Below, in pieces: positions 8,860 through 16,709 of a stretch of 64,000 bases of DNA; position 1 is the stretch's first letter, and each line of letters opens with the position of its first letter. Under the pieces are notes generated by a model. That model was not told where the DNA came from. It ran no database searches and worked only from the letters and a program-made list of their open reading frames with translations. A program made the translations under genes and the position numbers. The stretch covers positions 124,001 through 188,000 of the forward strand of contig JAICSO010000003.1 in the NCBI GenBank assembly GCA_025936825.1. Direction: 5' to 3'. The DNA comes from Terriglobales bacterium. Lineage in GTDB: Bacteria; Acidobacteriota; Terriglobia; Terriglobales; Acidobacteriaceae.

Positions 8860-9939
8860 ATGCAGCCGACCCTCCACTCGCGGTACGTACAGGTTCTTCT
8901 TACCCTGCTCATTTTCATAGCGGGCACGATCCATCCGTACGCGCAAGACGTTCAGATGGTCCCGGACCAGACCGACCGCGACGCGGCCGAAAAGGCGCAG
9001 ACCCACAAGGACGACACCGACCAGGAGCCGGTCGCGACATTCAAAGCTCGCACCGATCTCGTTCAACTTTTCTTTAATGTGAAGGATAAGAAAGGTGGAC
9101 TGATCCCGCACCTGACGAAAGATGAATTCGAGGTCTCCGACAATAAACAGCCCCAGACCATCAAGTACTTCACTGAGAATTCCAACCTGCCACTGACTCT
9201 CGGCATTCTGATCGATACCAGCGCCAGCCAACAGAACGTGCTCGGTATGGAACAGGTTGTCGGCGGAGCCTTCCTCAAGCAGATTCTGACGCCTAAGGAT
9301 CAAGCCTTTGTCGTCGACTTCAACATCGGTGTGAGTCTGGTGCAGGACTTCACCAACAGTGTTCGCCGTCTGCAGGACGCGCTGAATAGCGTACGGATCA
9401 ATAGTGGCGGTCAAGGTGCGGTCGCTGGCGTTCCGGGCATGGGTGGCGGGCCAGTTCCGACGATGGGAACTCCGAAGGGCACATTGCTCTACGACGCTGT
9501 TTTTCTTTCCTCCCACGATCAGATGGGCCAACAAGTGGACCGCAAGGCGATGATCCTTCTCACCGATGGCGAAGACCAGGGCAGTCAGTACAAGGTGAAG
9601 GACGCAGTCGAAGCCGCACAGAAAGCCGACACGATTGTGTACGTCCTTCTTTGCGCTGATCGCGGCTTCTACTTTGGAGCCGGTGCAATGTACAGCGGTG
9701 ACAGCGAGATGAAGAAGCTGACCTCCGAAACCGGTGGCCGCGTCATCGAAGTCGGCAACAAGCCCGAGAAGCTCAAGGCCGCCTTCCAGCAGATTTCCGA
9801 CGAGCTCCGCAGCCAGTACAACATCGGCTACGTGCCGCTAAACTCCAAACGCGACGGCAGCTTCCACCGCATCGAAATCAAGTCGAAGCAGGGATACAAA
9901 GTCCAATCCCGCAGCGGATATTTTGCGATCCCGGACTGA
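8860..9939 (+). CDS. Secreted VWFA-related protein
   Basis: 359 aa with a signal peptide (MQPTLHSRYVQVLLTLLIFI to about residue 28, cleavage near YAQ). The domain is the compact acidobacterial VWFA type: TFKARTDLVQLFFNVKDKKG, a D-E-F-E-V-S-D-N-K-Q-P-Q-T-I-K-Y segment, then LTLGILIDTSASQQNV, which carries an intact DTSAS metal-ion-dependent adhesion site (DxSxS). MILLTDGEDQGS follows, and it ends QYNIGYVPLNSKRDGSFHRI with the final QSRSGYFAIPD. Unlike the divergent neighbour it keeps the MIDAS residues, so metal-dependent ligand binding is plausible. Start at ATG 8860; no obvious Shine-Dalgarno sequence. Confidence 0.88.
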   Translation: MQPTLHSRYVQVLLTLLIFIAGTIHPYAQDVQMVPDQTDRDAAEKAQTHKDDTDQEPVATFKARTDLVQLFFNVKDKKGGLIPHLTKDEFEVSDNKQPQTIKYFTENSNLPLTLGILIDTSASQQNVLGMEQVVGGAFLKQILTPKDQAFVVDFNIGVSLVQDFTNSVRRLQDALNSVRINSGGQGAVAGVPGMGGGPVPTMGTPKGTLLYDAVFLSSHDQMGQQVDRKAMILLTDGEDQGSQYKVKDAVEAAQKADTIVYVLLCADRGFYFGAGAMYSGDSEMKKLTSETGGRVIEVGNKPEKLKAAFQQISDELRSQYNIGYVPLNSKRDGSFHRIEIKSKQGYKVQSRSGYFAIPD

Positions 9940-9978
9940 AGAAGCAGGCTTCAGGCGTCAGGCTTCAGCTCTCAGGTG

Positions 9979-10103
9979 GTCGGGCGTCGGGCGTCAGGCG
10001 TCAGGCGTCGGGCGTCGGGCGTCGGGCGTCGGGCGTCGGGCGTCGGGCGTCGGGCGTCGGGCGTCGGGCGTCGGGCGTCGGGCGTCGGGCGTCGGGCGTC
10101 GGG
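9979..10103. repeat. GTCGGGC heptamer tandem array, about 18 copies
   Basis: A direct repeat of period 7 covers 125 bases. The unit is GTCGGGC, with two early units reading GTCAGGC. The period is not a multiple of three, so it is not coding. Arrays of this kind are prone to slippage and copy-number change. Confidence 0.95.
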
Positions 10104-10152
10104 ATTTAGATGGCATTAATCAGGGAGTTGCTGCTGATTCCTTTGATTCTCC

Positions 10153-10236
10153 AGCCGCGAAGCGGCGGAATAGGAAAGCCCGGCACGGCAGTGCCGGGAA
10201 ACGGGTCAATACAGCGTGAGTCCCGATAGGGACGGC
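10153..10236. repeat. Three-hairpin composite repeat, copy 2
   Basis: Same order as the copy at 3821: GCCGCGAAGCGGC, CCCGGCAC-GGCA-GTGCCGGG (10179-10198) and GTCCC-GATA-GGGAC (10220-10233). Loop bases differ and stems are kept, which points to selection for or transposition of a folded element. Confidence 0.8.
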
Positions 10237-10268
10237 ACGGCTGTGATACAACCTCCTGAAGCGTGAAG

Positions 10269-10310
10269 CCTGAAACCTGAAACCTGAAACCTGAAACCTG
10301 AAACCTGAAC
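10269..10310. repeat. CCTGAAA heptamer array in the leader of the UDG gene
   Basis: Six copies of CCTGAAA (the last reads CCTGAAC), ending eight bases before the ATG at 10318. The array takes the place where a ribosome-binding site would normally be. The same heptamer occurs four times at 16680-16707. Confidence 0.9.
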
Positions 10311-10317
10311 CTCCACC

Positions 10318-11010
10318 ATGTCCCTTCCCCAATGGTTAACTGTTCTCAACCGCGACGTCATCTCCTGCACTCGCTGTCCTCGCCTTGTCGTCTATCGCGA
10401 ACAGATCGCGCGTGAGAAGCGCCGGGCCTATCGCGACTGGGACTATTGGGGCAAGCCGGTTCCGGGCTTTGGCGACCCCAATGCCCGTGTTCTGATCATG
10501 GGTCTCGCTCCAGGCGCCCACGGTTCCAATCGCACTGGGCGACCATTTACCGGAGACGCTTCCGGCAACTTCATGTACCCGGTCCTGCACGAAACCGGAT
10601 TCGCTAATCAGCCTTGCGCCACATCAAGTGAAGATGGGCTCGTTCTTACAGATATCTACATCACCGCCGCTGCCCGCTGCGCACCTCCGGACAACAAGCC
10701 CCTCCCCTCGGAACTGGCGAACTGTGCATCGTATCTCGATCGCGAACTGGAAGGACTGAAACGCCTGAAGGTGATCGTCGCGCTTGGGAGAATTGGTTTC
10801 GACGCCTATCTGAATTATCTAAAGCGTCGCGGAAACCTCGACAGCAAAGGCCCGTACATCTTTGCGCACGGCGCGAAGTACAAAATGCCCGATGGACGCA
10901 TCCTGCTGGCGTCTTATCACCCGTCGAATCAGAACACCCAAACCGGCAAGCTCACGCGCCCGATGTTCGTGCGAATTTTCAAGGAAGTAGCCAGGCTCGC
11001 GGCTGAGTAG
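10318..11010 (+). CDS. Uracil-DNA glycosylase, Fe-S type (family 5/UdgB-like)
   Basis: 230 aa. It excises uracil (and in this family often other deaminated bases) from DNA. Four cysteines placed to bind a 4Fe-4S cluster are visible: C17 and C20 (SCTRCPRLV), C121 and C136. Motif 1 is GLAPGAHGSNRTGRPFTGD at residues 62-80; it has Ala-His rather than the Glu typical of family 4, which together with the WDYWGKPVPGFGD block favours family 5. The second motif is YHPSNQNTQTGKL near the C-terminus. The start is preceded by a heptamer array and has no Shine-Dalgarno sequence. Confidence 0.9.
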   Translation: MSLPQWLTVLNRDVISCTRCPRLVVYREQIAREKRRAYRDWDYWGKPVPGFGDPNARVLIMGLAPGAHGSNRTGRPFTGDASGNFMYPVLHETGFANQPCATSSEDGLVLTDIYITAAARCAPPDNKPLPSELANCASYLDRELEGLKRLKVIVALGRIGFDAYLNYLKRRGNLDSKGPYIFAHGAKYKMPDGRILLASYHPSNQNTQTGKLTRPMFVRIFKEVARLAAE

Positions 11011-11128
11011 AACAAATGCTTTCCATATCCTTGAAGGCGATTGGATCTTTTACTCAAACTGGCCATGGAAATCAATTAGGAAGGGCACGAGTTCACTCGT
11101 GCCGCTAATGCCTCCGAAGGTAAGGACT

Positions 11129-11189
11129 GTCATTCCGACCGAAGCCGGATGATTTGCTGTGCAAATCATCACGCTTCGCTCGGAATGAC
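11129..11189. repeat. GTCATTCC-bounded palindrome, copy 2
   Basis: A near-perfect palindrome of about 61 bases: GTCATTCCGA on the left pairs with TCGGAATGAC on the right, with ATGATTTGC/GCAAATCAT inside. It follows a smaller hairpin, GGCACGAG-TTCA-CTCGTGCC (about 11084-11103). It lies in the 245-base gap between two convergent genes. Confidence 0.8.
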
Positions 11190-11255
11190 ATTTTACAGAG
11201 GGTCGAGATAGGTACGAGTAGACCTCGTGCCGTTCCCGGCAGATCGGCGCGCCGT

Positions 11256-11660
11256 TCAGCGTAGCTTTGTCACCGTCGCTTCCAGTTGGAACTGCCGATT
11301 CGAATTGGGGTCATCCGCCGCACCGATGATCACGGATTTGTCAGGTGTTGTGACAGTCGTGCCGCTGAGCATCACCTGCCGAATTATCGGTTGCGTACTG
11401 CGCTGCTCTTCGGCGGAGGATAGATTGGTGAAATCAGCGCGTACGTCCAGCGTGAGGTCGTCCCCGCCGTCGTCGACGATCCTGCAGTTGATGTTCGTGC
11501 CCACATCGAGGTATTGAAAGGCCGTTTGAGCCGTTGAGACTGGCACTCGCGTCCCGATCTTCACCTGGTTTCTATCGCCAGAAGTGAGGATCATCGAGTA
11601 ATGTCGGGTGTTGGTCTTCTTTCCATCCTGACACCAAAACACGCGTGATCCTCGCCTCAC
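11256..11660 (-). pseudogene. 5'-truncated secreted-protein gene, family of unknown function
   Basis: 134 codons from a GTG at 11660 with an in-frame stop three codons before it. The body (KKTNTRHYSMILTSGDRNQV, RVPVSTAQTAFQYLDVGTNI, PIIRQVMLSGTTVTTPDKSV, IIGAADDPNSNRQFQLEATV) resembles small acidobacterial exported beta-rich proteins that start with a signal peptide; here neither a signal peptide nor the first strands are present. The N-terminal residues MRRGSRVFWCQDG look unrelated. The simplest reading is that the 5' end was lost, perhaps when the adjacent hydrolase gene region was rearranged. A shorter cytoplasmic protein cannot be excluded. Confidence 0.55.
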
Positions 11661-11748
11661 CGAGGAGTATCATCGCGTGTTCCCGGACTTCCGGGAGCCC
11701 ACATCTCGATCTTGAAGAAGTGAGGAAGTTTCTAACGAGGGATCCTGA

Positions 11749-12699
11749 ATGCGCAGACTGCTTGTCGTGTTGTTCGTGCTGTCTTCATTCTCTTTTGCCC
11801 AAACCGCAGCCAGCCCTGATGCCGCCACCTTCGCCGCGGAGCTGATGCGCTACGAAGTGCACCCCAACATCGTCTATCGCACTGCCAATAACTACGAGGC
11901 GAAGCTCGACGTCTATACGCCCGCTGAAGCAACGCCGGCATCGGCGCCCACTCCGGTGGTTATCGTGATTCACGGCGGAGGATGGATTGCCGGCAGCAAA
12001 GAAGAGCGCGTGCTCGAAATGATGCCCTACCTGCAGATGGGATTCGCCGCGGTGAATGTCGAATACCGGATGGCCCAGGTCTCGCTCGCGCCCGCGGCCG
12101 TCGAGGACTGCCGTTGTGCTTTGCATTGGGTCTTTGCCAATGCGAAGAAGTACAACTTCGATCCTAGCCGCGTCGTGCTCCAGGGCGGATCAGCCGGAGG
12201 GCACTTGGTGCTCATGACCGGAATGGCCACGCCGGCAGCGGGATTCGACAAGCAATGCTGGACCGATGCCGACAATGTGTGGAGCGAAAACCCGGGCACC
12301 GACAAAGACCCACGCGTTGCCGCCATCGTGAACTGGTTCGGGATCGCCGATGTGGTCGACGAACTTCACGGCGCGAACGCCAAGGGATATGCCGTGGTCT
12401 GGCTTGGCGATCAGCCCAACGCCGACGCCGTCGCCAAGCGTGTTTCGCCCATCAACTACGTCAACAAGAATAACCCGCCGATCATCACCATTCATGGTGA
12501 CAAAGACGCGCTCGTGCCGTATGAGCAGTCAGTTCGCCTGCACAAAGCTCTGGACGCCGCAGGCGTGACCAACCAGTTAGTTACCATGCCCGGAGCTGGA
12601 CATGGAGGATTTTCGTATGACCAGAATCAGAAAGCCTGGGCCGCCATCCGCGAATTCCTGAAGAGGAACGTGAAGGGGCTGGATCAGACAACAAAATAG
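11749..12699 (+). CDS. Secreted alpha/beta-hydrolase (HSL/BD-FAE-like esterase)
   Basis: 316 aa with a signal peptide (MRRLLVVLFVLSSFSFA, then QTAAS), so it acts outside the cytoplasm. The oxyanion-hole motif is HGGGW, the nucleophile elbow is GGSAGG (GxSxG, Ser within VVLQGGSAGGHLVLM), the acid is in TIHGDKDALVPYEQS, and the catalytic His is in GAGHGGFSY. This places it among carboxylesterases of the hormone-sensitive lipase or bifunctional feruloyl/acetyl-xylan esterase type, so plant-polysaccharide ester hydrolysis is possible and fits the arabinofuranosidase elsewhere in the window. The substrate is not determined by sequence. Appears monocistronic. Confidence 0.9.
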   Translation: MRRLLVVLFVLSSFSFAQTAASPDAATFAAELMRYEVHPNIVYRTANNYEAKLDVYTPAEATPASAPTPVVIVIHGGGWIAGSKEERVLEMMPYLQMGFAAVNVEYRMAQVSLAPAAVEDCRCALHWVFANAKKYNFDPSRVVLQGGSAGGHLVLMTGMATPAAGFDKQCWTDADNVWSENPGTDKDPRVAAIVNWFGIADVVDELHGANAKGYAVVWLGDQPNADAVAKRVSPINYVNKNNPPIITIHGDKDALVPYEQSVRLHKALDAAGVTNQLVTMPGAGHGGFSYDQNQKAWAAIREFLKRNVKGLDQTTK

Positions 12700-12778
12700 G
12701 GACTGCTACCACGTCCATAATGAGTCCCATCGCCTGATTGCGTCAACGATTGAATTCCTTGCTACACTCAGGCGTCCA

Positions 12779-13822
12779 ATGAAGTATCAGCTTGCAATCG
12801 CCTGTGGCGCACTCGTACTTGTTCTCTCCATCGCGCCGCGGTTGCGAGGCATTGACGAGCCTATTTTGCGCGTAGGCCACGGTGTCAAAGCTCCCCGACC
12901 GCTGAACCGACCCAATCCAGAATATTCACAAGAAGCCGTCAGGGCGGGTCTGCAAGGCAAATGTGTTCTCTCGCTGGTCGTGAATAGTGAAGGGAAGCCA
13001 CGGGATGTCAAAGTTTCTCGCAGCCTTGGAAAGGGTCTCGACGAAAATTCGATTGAAGCTGTTCGCAACTGGACATTCGAGCCTGCGCGCAAACACGGCA
13101 GACCCGTAGCAGTAAGGATCAGCGTTGTTGTGACATTCCGCATAGGAAAGAATGCGATGACGCCCGATGCTCGTGCGACCCTTGAAAAGGCGCAGAAGGC
13201 AGGGGACGAGTTCCGACGCAATGCATGGAAGCGAGTGTACCGAGTCGAGCCTGTTGCAACTGCCTCGGCGTGCCATGCGATTCGCGAAGATGGACAAGGC
13301 AATTCGGTCTCTATTCCCGCGTTGAACGAAGCGCGACAGTATCGATTACAGTCAATCACGTTCACAGACAATAGAACCCTCACGAACGCAACGGCGCTTC
13401 GTAACCTTTTTCCCATCAGAGACGGCGAGTCCCTCGACCTGCATAAAGTCGCCACTGGACTCCAACAGTTAAAGAAGGCTTATGGCTCACAGGGATTCGT
13501 GTCGTTCAAGGCCTTCGTTGATCCTGTGATCAACGAGTCGCACGGTACTGTCGCTCTGCGAATCAAATGCGATGAAGGACATCAGTTCTTCGTGGATCAC
13601 GTCAACATAGTGGTGCTAGATGAGAAAACCTTCCACAAAGTGCGCAAGACCCTCTACGTCATGCCGGGCCAGCTTTACAACGAGAGGCTTGCAGAATTGT
13701 GGCTGGAGAATTCTCGTCTCTTACCAGCTGAAAACACCAGCAATGGTCGTGTGAAGCTGGATATCAACGAGACTGAACGGACGCTAGTGATGACCTATGA
13801 CTTCACGCGTTGTGGCAGGTAA
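12779..13822 (+). CDS. Exported TonB-C-terminal-domain / POTRA-like fusion protein
   Basis: 347 aa with a signal or anchor helix at residues 5-19. Residues 39-123 are a TonB C-terminal domain: LNRPNPEYSQEAVRAGLQGK, VVNSEGKPRDVKVSRSLGKG and AVRNWTFEPARKHGRPVAV. From about 188 the sequence changes to a POTRA-like pattern: YRLQSITFTDNRTLTNATAL, RDGESLDLHKVATGLQQLKK AYGSQGFVSF, then a second unit FFVDHVNIVVLDEKTFHKVR KTLYVMPGQLYNERLAELW. POTRA modules belong to BamA/TamA/FhaC-type outer-membrane assembly proteins. No barrel follows, and there is no ExbB/ExbD neighbour. A periplasmic scaffold is more likely than a true energy transducer. Confidence 0.75.
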   Translation: MKYQLAIACGALVLVLSIAPRLRGIDEPILRVGHGVKAPRPLNRPNPEYSQEAVRAGLQGKCVLSLVVNSEGKPRDVKVSRSLGKGLDENSIEAVRNWTFEPARKHGRPVAVRISVVVTFRIGKNAMTPDARATLEKAQKAGDEFRRNAWKRVYRVEPVATASACHAIREDGQGNSVSIPALNEARQYRLQSITFTDNRTLTNATALRNLFPIRDGESLDLHKVATGLQQLKKAYGSQGFVSFKAFVDPVINESHGTVALRIKCDEGHQFFVDHVNIVVLDEKTFHKVRKTLYVMPGQLYNERLAELWLENSRLLPAENTSNGRVKLDINETERTLVMTYDFTRCGR

Positions 13823-13886
13823 GCCGTAGTTGGTAATAAATCGCCACGTCACCCACTGCACGGTGCCGGAAAGTACGCGCAGGGCC

Positions 13887-14948
13887 TTAAAATTTTAATC
13901 CTACAAAGACCGGTTCGGAGTTCAGTGTAACCCCCCAAGCCTGTTCAACTTTGTCCTGAATCTCATCCCGCAATGCGATGACGTCCGTCGCCGTGGCGCC
14001 TCCGCGGTTCACGATAGCCAGCGCATGTTTGCTCGAGATACCCACTCGCCCTTTCACGTAACCCTTATGAAATCCCGAATTCTCCACCAGCCACGCGGCG
14101 GAAACTTTGTTTTGTTGTGCACGTGCCGGATAACTCGGCACTTTCAATCCCCGCTCAGCGGCCTTTGCAGACAGCCGTACAAACTCTTCCGCCGAAAGCA
14201 CGGGATTCTTGAAGAAAGATCCTGCGCTGCGGCTGTCGGGGTCGTTGGGATCGATCACCATGCCCTTGCTGGCACGGATCTTCAAGACTGCATCGCGAAC
14301 CTCGCTGAGCGAGGGTTTACTGTCGCGAGCGGCAAAATATTTTTGCAGATCGGCATAGCGCAGCGCAGGCTCGGCTCCGACGCTCAGCTTGTAACGGACC
14401 CGCAAAATGATGTAGCGTCCTCGCTCGCCGGAATTGAAAATGCTTGAGCGATAAGCAAAGCCGCAGTCTTCCTTCCGCAACTCCTGGTGCCGGCCCTCGA
14501 TTACGTCATATGCAAGGACCGACACGATCGTCCCGGAAACCTCTTGCCCGTATGCGCCGACATTCTGTACCGGTGTCCCTCCCACGCTGCCGGGAATCCC
14601 GCTGAGGCACTCGACCCCGCTGTACCCGCGACTCACGCAGAACGACACGAACTCATCCCAATTTTCCCCAGCGCCCACGTCAATCGCCGCTTCCGGCTTA
14701 TTTTCAATACCCACAATCGCCACTTGAAGCACCAGCCCCTCAAACCCGTGGTCGGCGACCACTACATTGCTTCCGCCGCCGAGCACGAACAATTCCAGCC
14801 CGCGCTCTTGCGCGTATGCCACCGCCTGCTCAACATCTTCAACATTTGTCGCGGCACAAAAATACCGTGCGCTGCCGCCTACGCCCAATGTGGTCAGCGG
14901 CGCCAGTGGCACGTTTTCCTGGATCTGCAGTTCGGGCCTGGTCATCAA
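13887..14948 (-). CDS. murB: UDP-N-acetylenolpyruvoylglucosamine reductase MurB (type I)
   Basis: 353 aa. It reduces the enolpyruvyl group of UDP-GlcNAc-enolpyruvate with NADPH and FAD, the second committed step of peptidoglycan synthesis. FAD-binding segments are PLTTLGVGGSARYFCAA, VLGGGSNVVVADHGFEGLVL and SGIPGSVGGTPVQNVGAYGQ. The RSAGSFFKNPVLS segment has the active-site Ser, and HALAIVNRGGATATDV is near the end. Length and the extended C-terminal region match the E. coli-type (type I) enzyme. It is divergent from the bacilliredoxin gene and not part of a division cluster here. Confidence 0.96.
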   Translation of the reverse strand: MMTRPELQIQENVPLAPLTTLGVGGSARYFCAATNVEDVEQAVAYAQERGLELFVLGGGSNVVVADHGFEGLVLQVAIVGIENKPEAAIDVGAGENWDEFVSFCVSRGYSGVECLSGIPGSVGGTPVQNVGAYGQEVSGTIVSVLAYDVIEGRHQELRKEDCGFAYRSSIFNSGERGRYIILRVRYKLSVGAEPALRYADLQKYFAARDSKPSLSEVRDAVLKIRASKGMVIDPNDPDSRSAGSFFKNPVLSAEEFVRLSAKAAERGLKVPSYPARAQQNKVSAAWLVENSGFHKGYVKGRVGISSKHALAIVNRGGATATDVIALRDEIQDKVEQAWGVTLNSEPVFVGLKF

Positions 14949-15063
14949 CCGCCTTCAATATACTGGGAAAAAACGATTTGTTGTTGATGACGAGAAGGGC
15001 ACTTCCACGTTAATATTTGATCAATCCAGGGCTAACTCCAACCACACCAATCTGAGGGGGCTT

Positions 15064-15489
15064 ATGTATCCGGAAATCATGGTGATTCCCATGCGCGAGG
15101 AACTGAAGCGGCTGGGAATTCAGGAACTGAAGACTGCGGCCGAGGTTGATCGCGAATTGGCCGCGCAGCAGGGAACTGCGATGGTGGTTGTCAATTCCAT
15201 TTGTGGATGCGCCGCCGGCCGTATGCGGCCTGCCGTGCGCATGGCGCTGCAGCACTCCGCTAAGCCGCACCGCATGTACACCGTCTTTGCCGGGCAGGAT
15301 GCCGAAGCCACCGAGCGCGCTCGTACCTATTTCACTGGACGCCGTCCCTCGTCGCCTTCTATTGCCATCCTCCGCGATGGCCAACTCGTTCACATGCTCG
15401 AGCGCAGCGACATCGAGCATCGCGACTCAGCTGATATCGCGACCGAACTGAAACGCGTGTTCGATCAGCACTGTGCCGCTGCAGTCTAA
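15064..15489 (+). CDS. Bacilliredoxin (BrxA/BrxB, YphP family)
   Basis: 141 aa from the ATG at 15064, with a purine-rich CTGAGGGGG just upstream acting as ribosome-binding site; the longer upstream frame overlaps murB and is spurious. The active-site motif is C47-G-C49 in NSICGCAAGRMRPAV, the CxC type that distinguishes bacilliredoxins from CxxC thioredoxins. In Firmicutes these proteins remove bacillithiol from S-bacillithiolated proteins. The remainder (PHRMYTVFAGQDAEATERAR, RPSSPSIAILRDGQLVHMLE) is family-typical. Whether this organism makes bacillithiol is not shown here. A good intrinsic terminator follows. Confidence 0.92.
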   Translation: MYPEIMVIPMREELKRLGIQELKTAAEVDRELAAQQGTAMVVVNSICGCAAGRMRPAVRMALQHSAKPHRMYTVFAGQDAEATERARTYFTGRRPSSPSIAILRDGQLVHMLERSDIEHRDSADIATELKRVFDQHCAAAV

Positions 15490-15518
15490 TCGTTATTCTT
15501 AAACGCGACTACATTACC

Positions 15519-15562
15519 TCAGCCTGCCTTTACCAATATTTAGGGCAGGCTGACAATTTTTT
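15519..15562 (+). terminator. Rho-independent terminator of the bacilliredoxin gene
   Basis: A 10-bp stem TCAGCCTGCC (15519-15528) and GGCAGGCTGA (15544-15553) is followed after CAA by six T. It is 30 bases past the stop codon. Confidence 0.85.
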
Positions 15563-15627
15563 GCCGCCAGCGACACTAAGTTTTGGTACCCTTCTCTCCT
15601 CAGATACCTCTCAAAGGAGCTCCAGCT

Positions 15628-16098
15628 ATGGCCACCGCAGTAAAGCCAATCCCTGAGGGATACCACTCAGTTACTCCCTACCTGATCATTAAAGGTGCCG
15701 CTCGCGCCATCGACTTCTACAAGGAGGCGTTTGGTGCGATTGAAATGCTTCGCGTGCCCGGTCCGAACGGCACCGTCGGCCACGCCGAACTTCGCATTGG
15801 CGACTCCATTATTATGCTCGCCGACGAGATGCAAACCGGCCCATATCGCAGTCCTGAAGCTTTCGGCGGAAGTCCCGTTAGCCTGATGATCTACATTGCA
15901 AACGTTGACGATGTTTTTGCTCGCGCACTCTCTCTCGGCGCCCGCCAGAGTCGTGCCGTGCAAGACCAGATTTACGGCGACCGTTCAGGCAACCTCATCG
16001 ATCCGTTCGGTCATGTCTGGACTATCGCCACCCATGTCGAAGACATATCTCTCGAGGAGATGCAACGCCGCATGGAAGCTCTGCCCAAGTCGGCATAA
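15628..16098 (+). CDS. VOC superfamily protein (PhnB/glyoxalase-like)
   Basis: 156 aa from the ATG at 15628, preceded by a strong ribosome-binding site (AAAGGAG, 11 bases upstream). It begins VTPYLIIKGAARAIDFYKEA FGA, the typical PhnB-like opening of the VOC fold, then VGHAELRIGDSIIMLADEM, VSLMIYIANVDDVFARALSL GA, and DRSGNLIDPFGHVWTIATHV E, which closes the second half. Proteins of this subfamily are often annotated as glyoxalase-like, but the catalytic role is generally untested. The C-terminal MQRRMEAL tail is also common in the subfamily. The gene stands alone between two hairpins. Confidence 0.87.
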   Translation: MATAVKPIPEGYHSVTPYLIIKGAARAIDFYKEAFGAIEMLRVPGPNGTVGHAELRIGDSIIMLADEMQTGPYRSPEAFGGSPVSLMIYIANVDDVFARALSLGARQSRAVQDQIYGDRSGNLIDPFGHVWTIATHVEDISLEEMQRRMEALPKSA

Positions 16099-16111
16099 TT
16101 CAAGCATTGTT

Positions 16112-16137
16112 GGCGCGGGCATTCTTTAGCCCGCGCC
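16112..16137. terminator. Perfect 9-bp hairpin after the VOC gene
   Basis: GGCGCGGGC (16112-16120) pairs exactly with GCCCGCGCC (16129-16137) around an 8-base loop, 13 bases beyond the stop. There is no T-tract, so it may be a dispersed GC hairpin serving as a weak terminator. Its loop and flanks resemble one element of the composite repeats. Confidence 0.55.
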
Positions 16138-16228
16138 GTGTCTTGTAACTTTAATTCCGCTGACGATATCTGCGTTCCGATAACCGGATCTTCTGTTCGG
16201 AGCTATAATTCCCGCGAGAGGAGGTTTT

Positions 16229-16609
16229 ATGACTCTCTCCCGTACACTGCTGCTCCTCGTTCTTGTGTCCATCCCTGCGTACGCCGCCGATCCGATACAT
16301 CAGCCCGGAAGTTCCGACGCTTCGTGGAGTAGCTCCCTTGAGTCACTTCACCTAGTGCCTTGGTTCACGGGGATGAAGCACGTGAATCAAGATCTGAAGA
16401 GCAACGCGAAACCGGTTACTCGCAATCACGTGGTGTCGACGCCTGGTGAATTGAAAGGAGTTTCTTGCCTTAAGCTTCGCACTTACAAAGTGAGGAGGCA
16501 GGAGACCTTGCCAGACGATGAATCGGCGTTTGTGAGTTACTCCACCTGCCAATGGACGACAAACTACCAGGTGCGCTCAGCCGTGCAGACCGTCCAAGAG
16601 CCCCAGTAG
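16229..16609 (+). CDS. Small secreted protein of unknown function
   Basis: 126 aa with a clear signal peptide (MTLSRTLLLLVLVSIPAYAA, cleavage near AYA-ADP) and a strong ribosome-binding site (GAGGAGG) seven bases before the ATG. The mature part has a conserved-looking block, KGVSCLKLRTYKVRRQE, and a second Cys in SYSTCQWTTNYQVRSAV, which could form one disulfide in the periplasm. The final Y-x-V-R-S segment is followed by a short polar tail. I do not recognise the family. It is followed by the convergent small secreted gene after a CCTGAAA array. Confidence 0.75.
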   Translation: MTLSRTLLLLVLVSIPAYAADPIHQPGSSDASWSSSLESLHLVPWFTGMKHVNQDLKSNAKPVTRNHVVSTPGELKGVSCLKLRTYKVRRQETLPDDESAFVSYSTCQWTTNYQVRSAVQTVQEPQ

Positions 16610-16679
16610 CCTTGCTCATGTAGCGGACATTCTTGTTCGCCAGGTTAGTCAACGAATCCGTGTGCCGCGGAGCTGCCGC

Positions 16680-16707
16680 CCTGAAACCTGAAACCTGAAA
16701 CCTGAAA
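16680..16707. repeat. CCTGAAA heptamer array, 4 copies
   Basis: Four tandem copies of CCTGAAA lie directly next to the stop codon of the minus-strand gene that ends at 16710. The unit is the same as in the UDG leader at 10269-10310. Confidence 0.9.
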
Positions 16708-16709
16708 CC

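Larger units (their letters stand above)
9940..10317. other. Repeat-only intergenic region
   Basis: These 378 bases contain no gene. In order they hold a GTCGGGC heptamer array (9979-10103), a three-hairpin composite repeat (10153-10236) and a CCTGAAA heptamer array (10269-10310) that ends eight bases before the start of the uracil-DNA glycosylase gene. An open frame of 98 codons across the first array is just the heptamer read in three phases. Confidence 0.8.

Noticed and set aside
9979-10103. CRISPR array
   Set aside because: Seven-base units with no spacers and no cas genes; a microsatellite.
9923-10219. Open frame of 98 codons with repeating ASGVGRR units
   Set aside because: It is the GTCGGGC heptamer array translated; period 7 gives a 21-base pseudo-repeat, with no start signal or homology.
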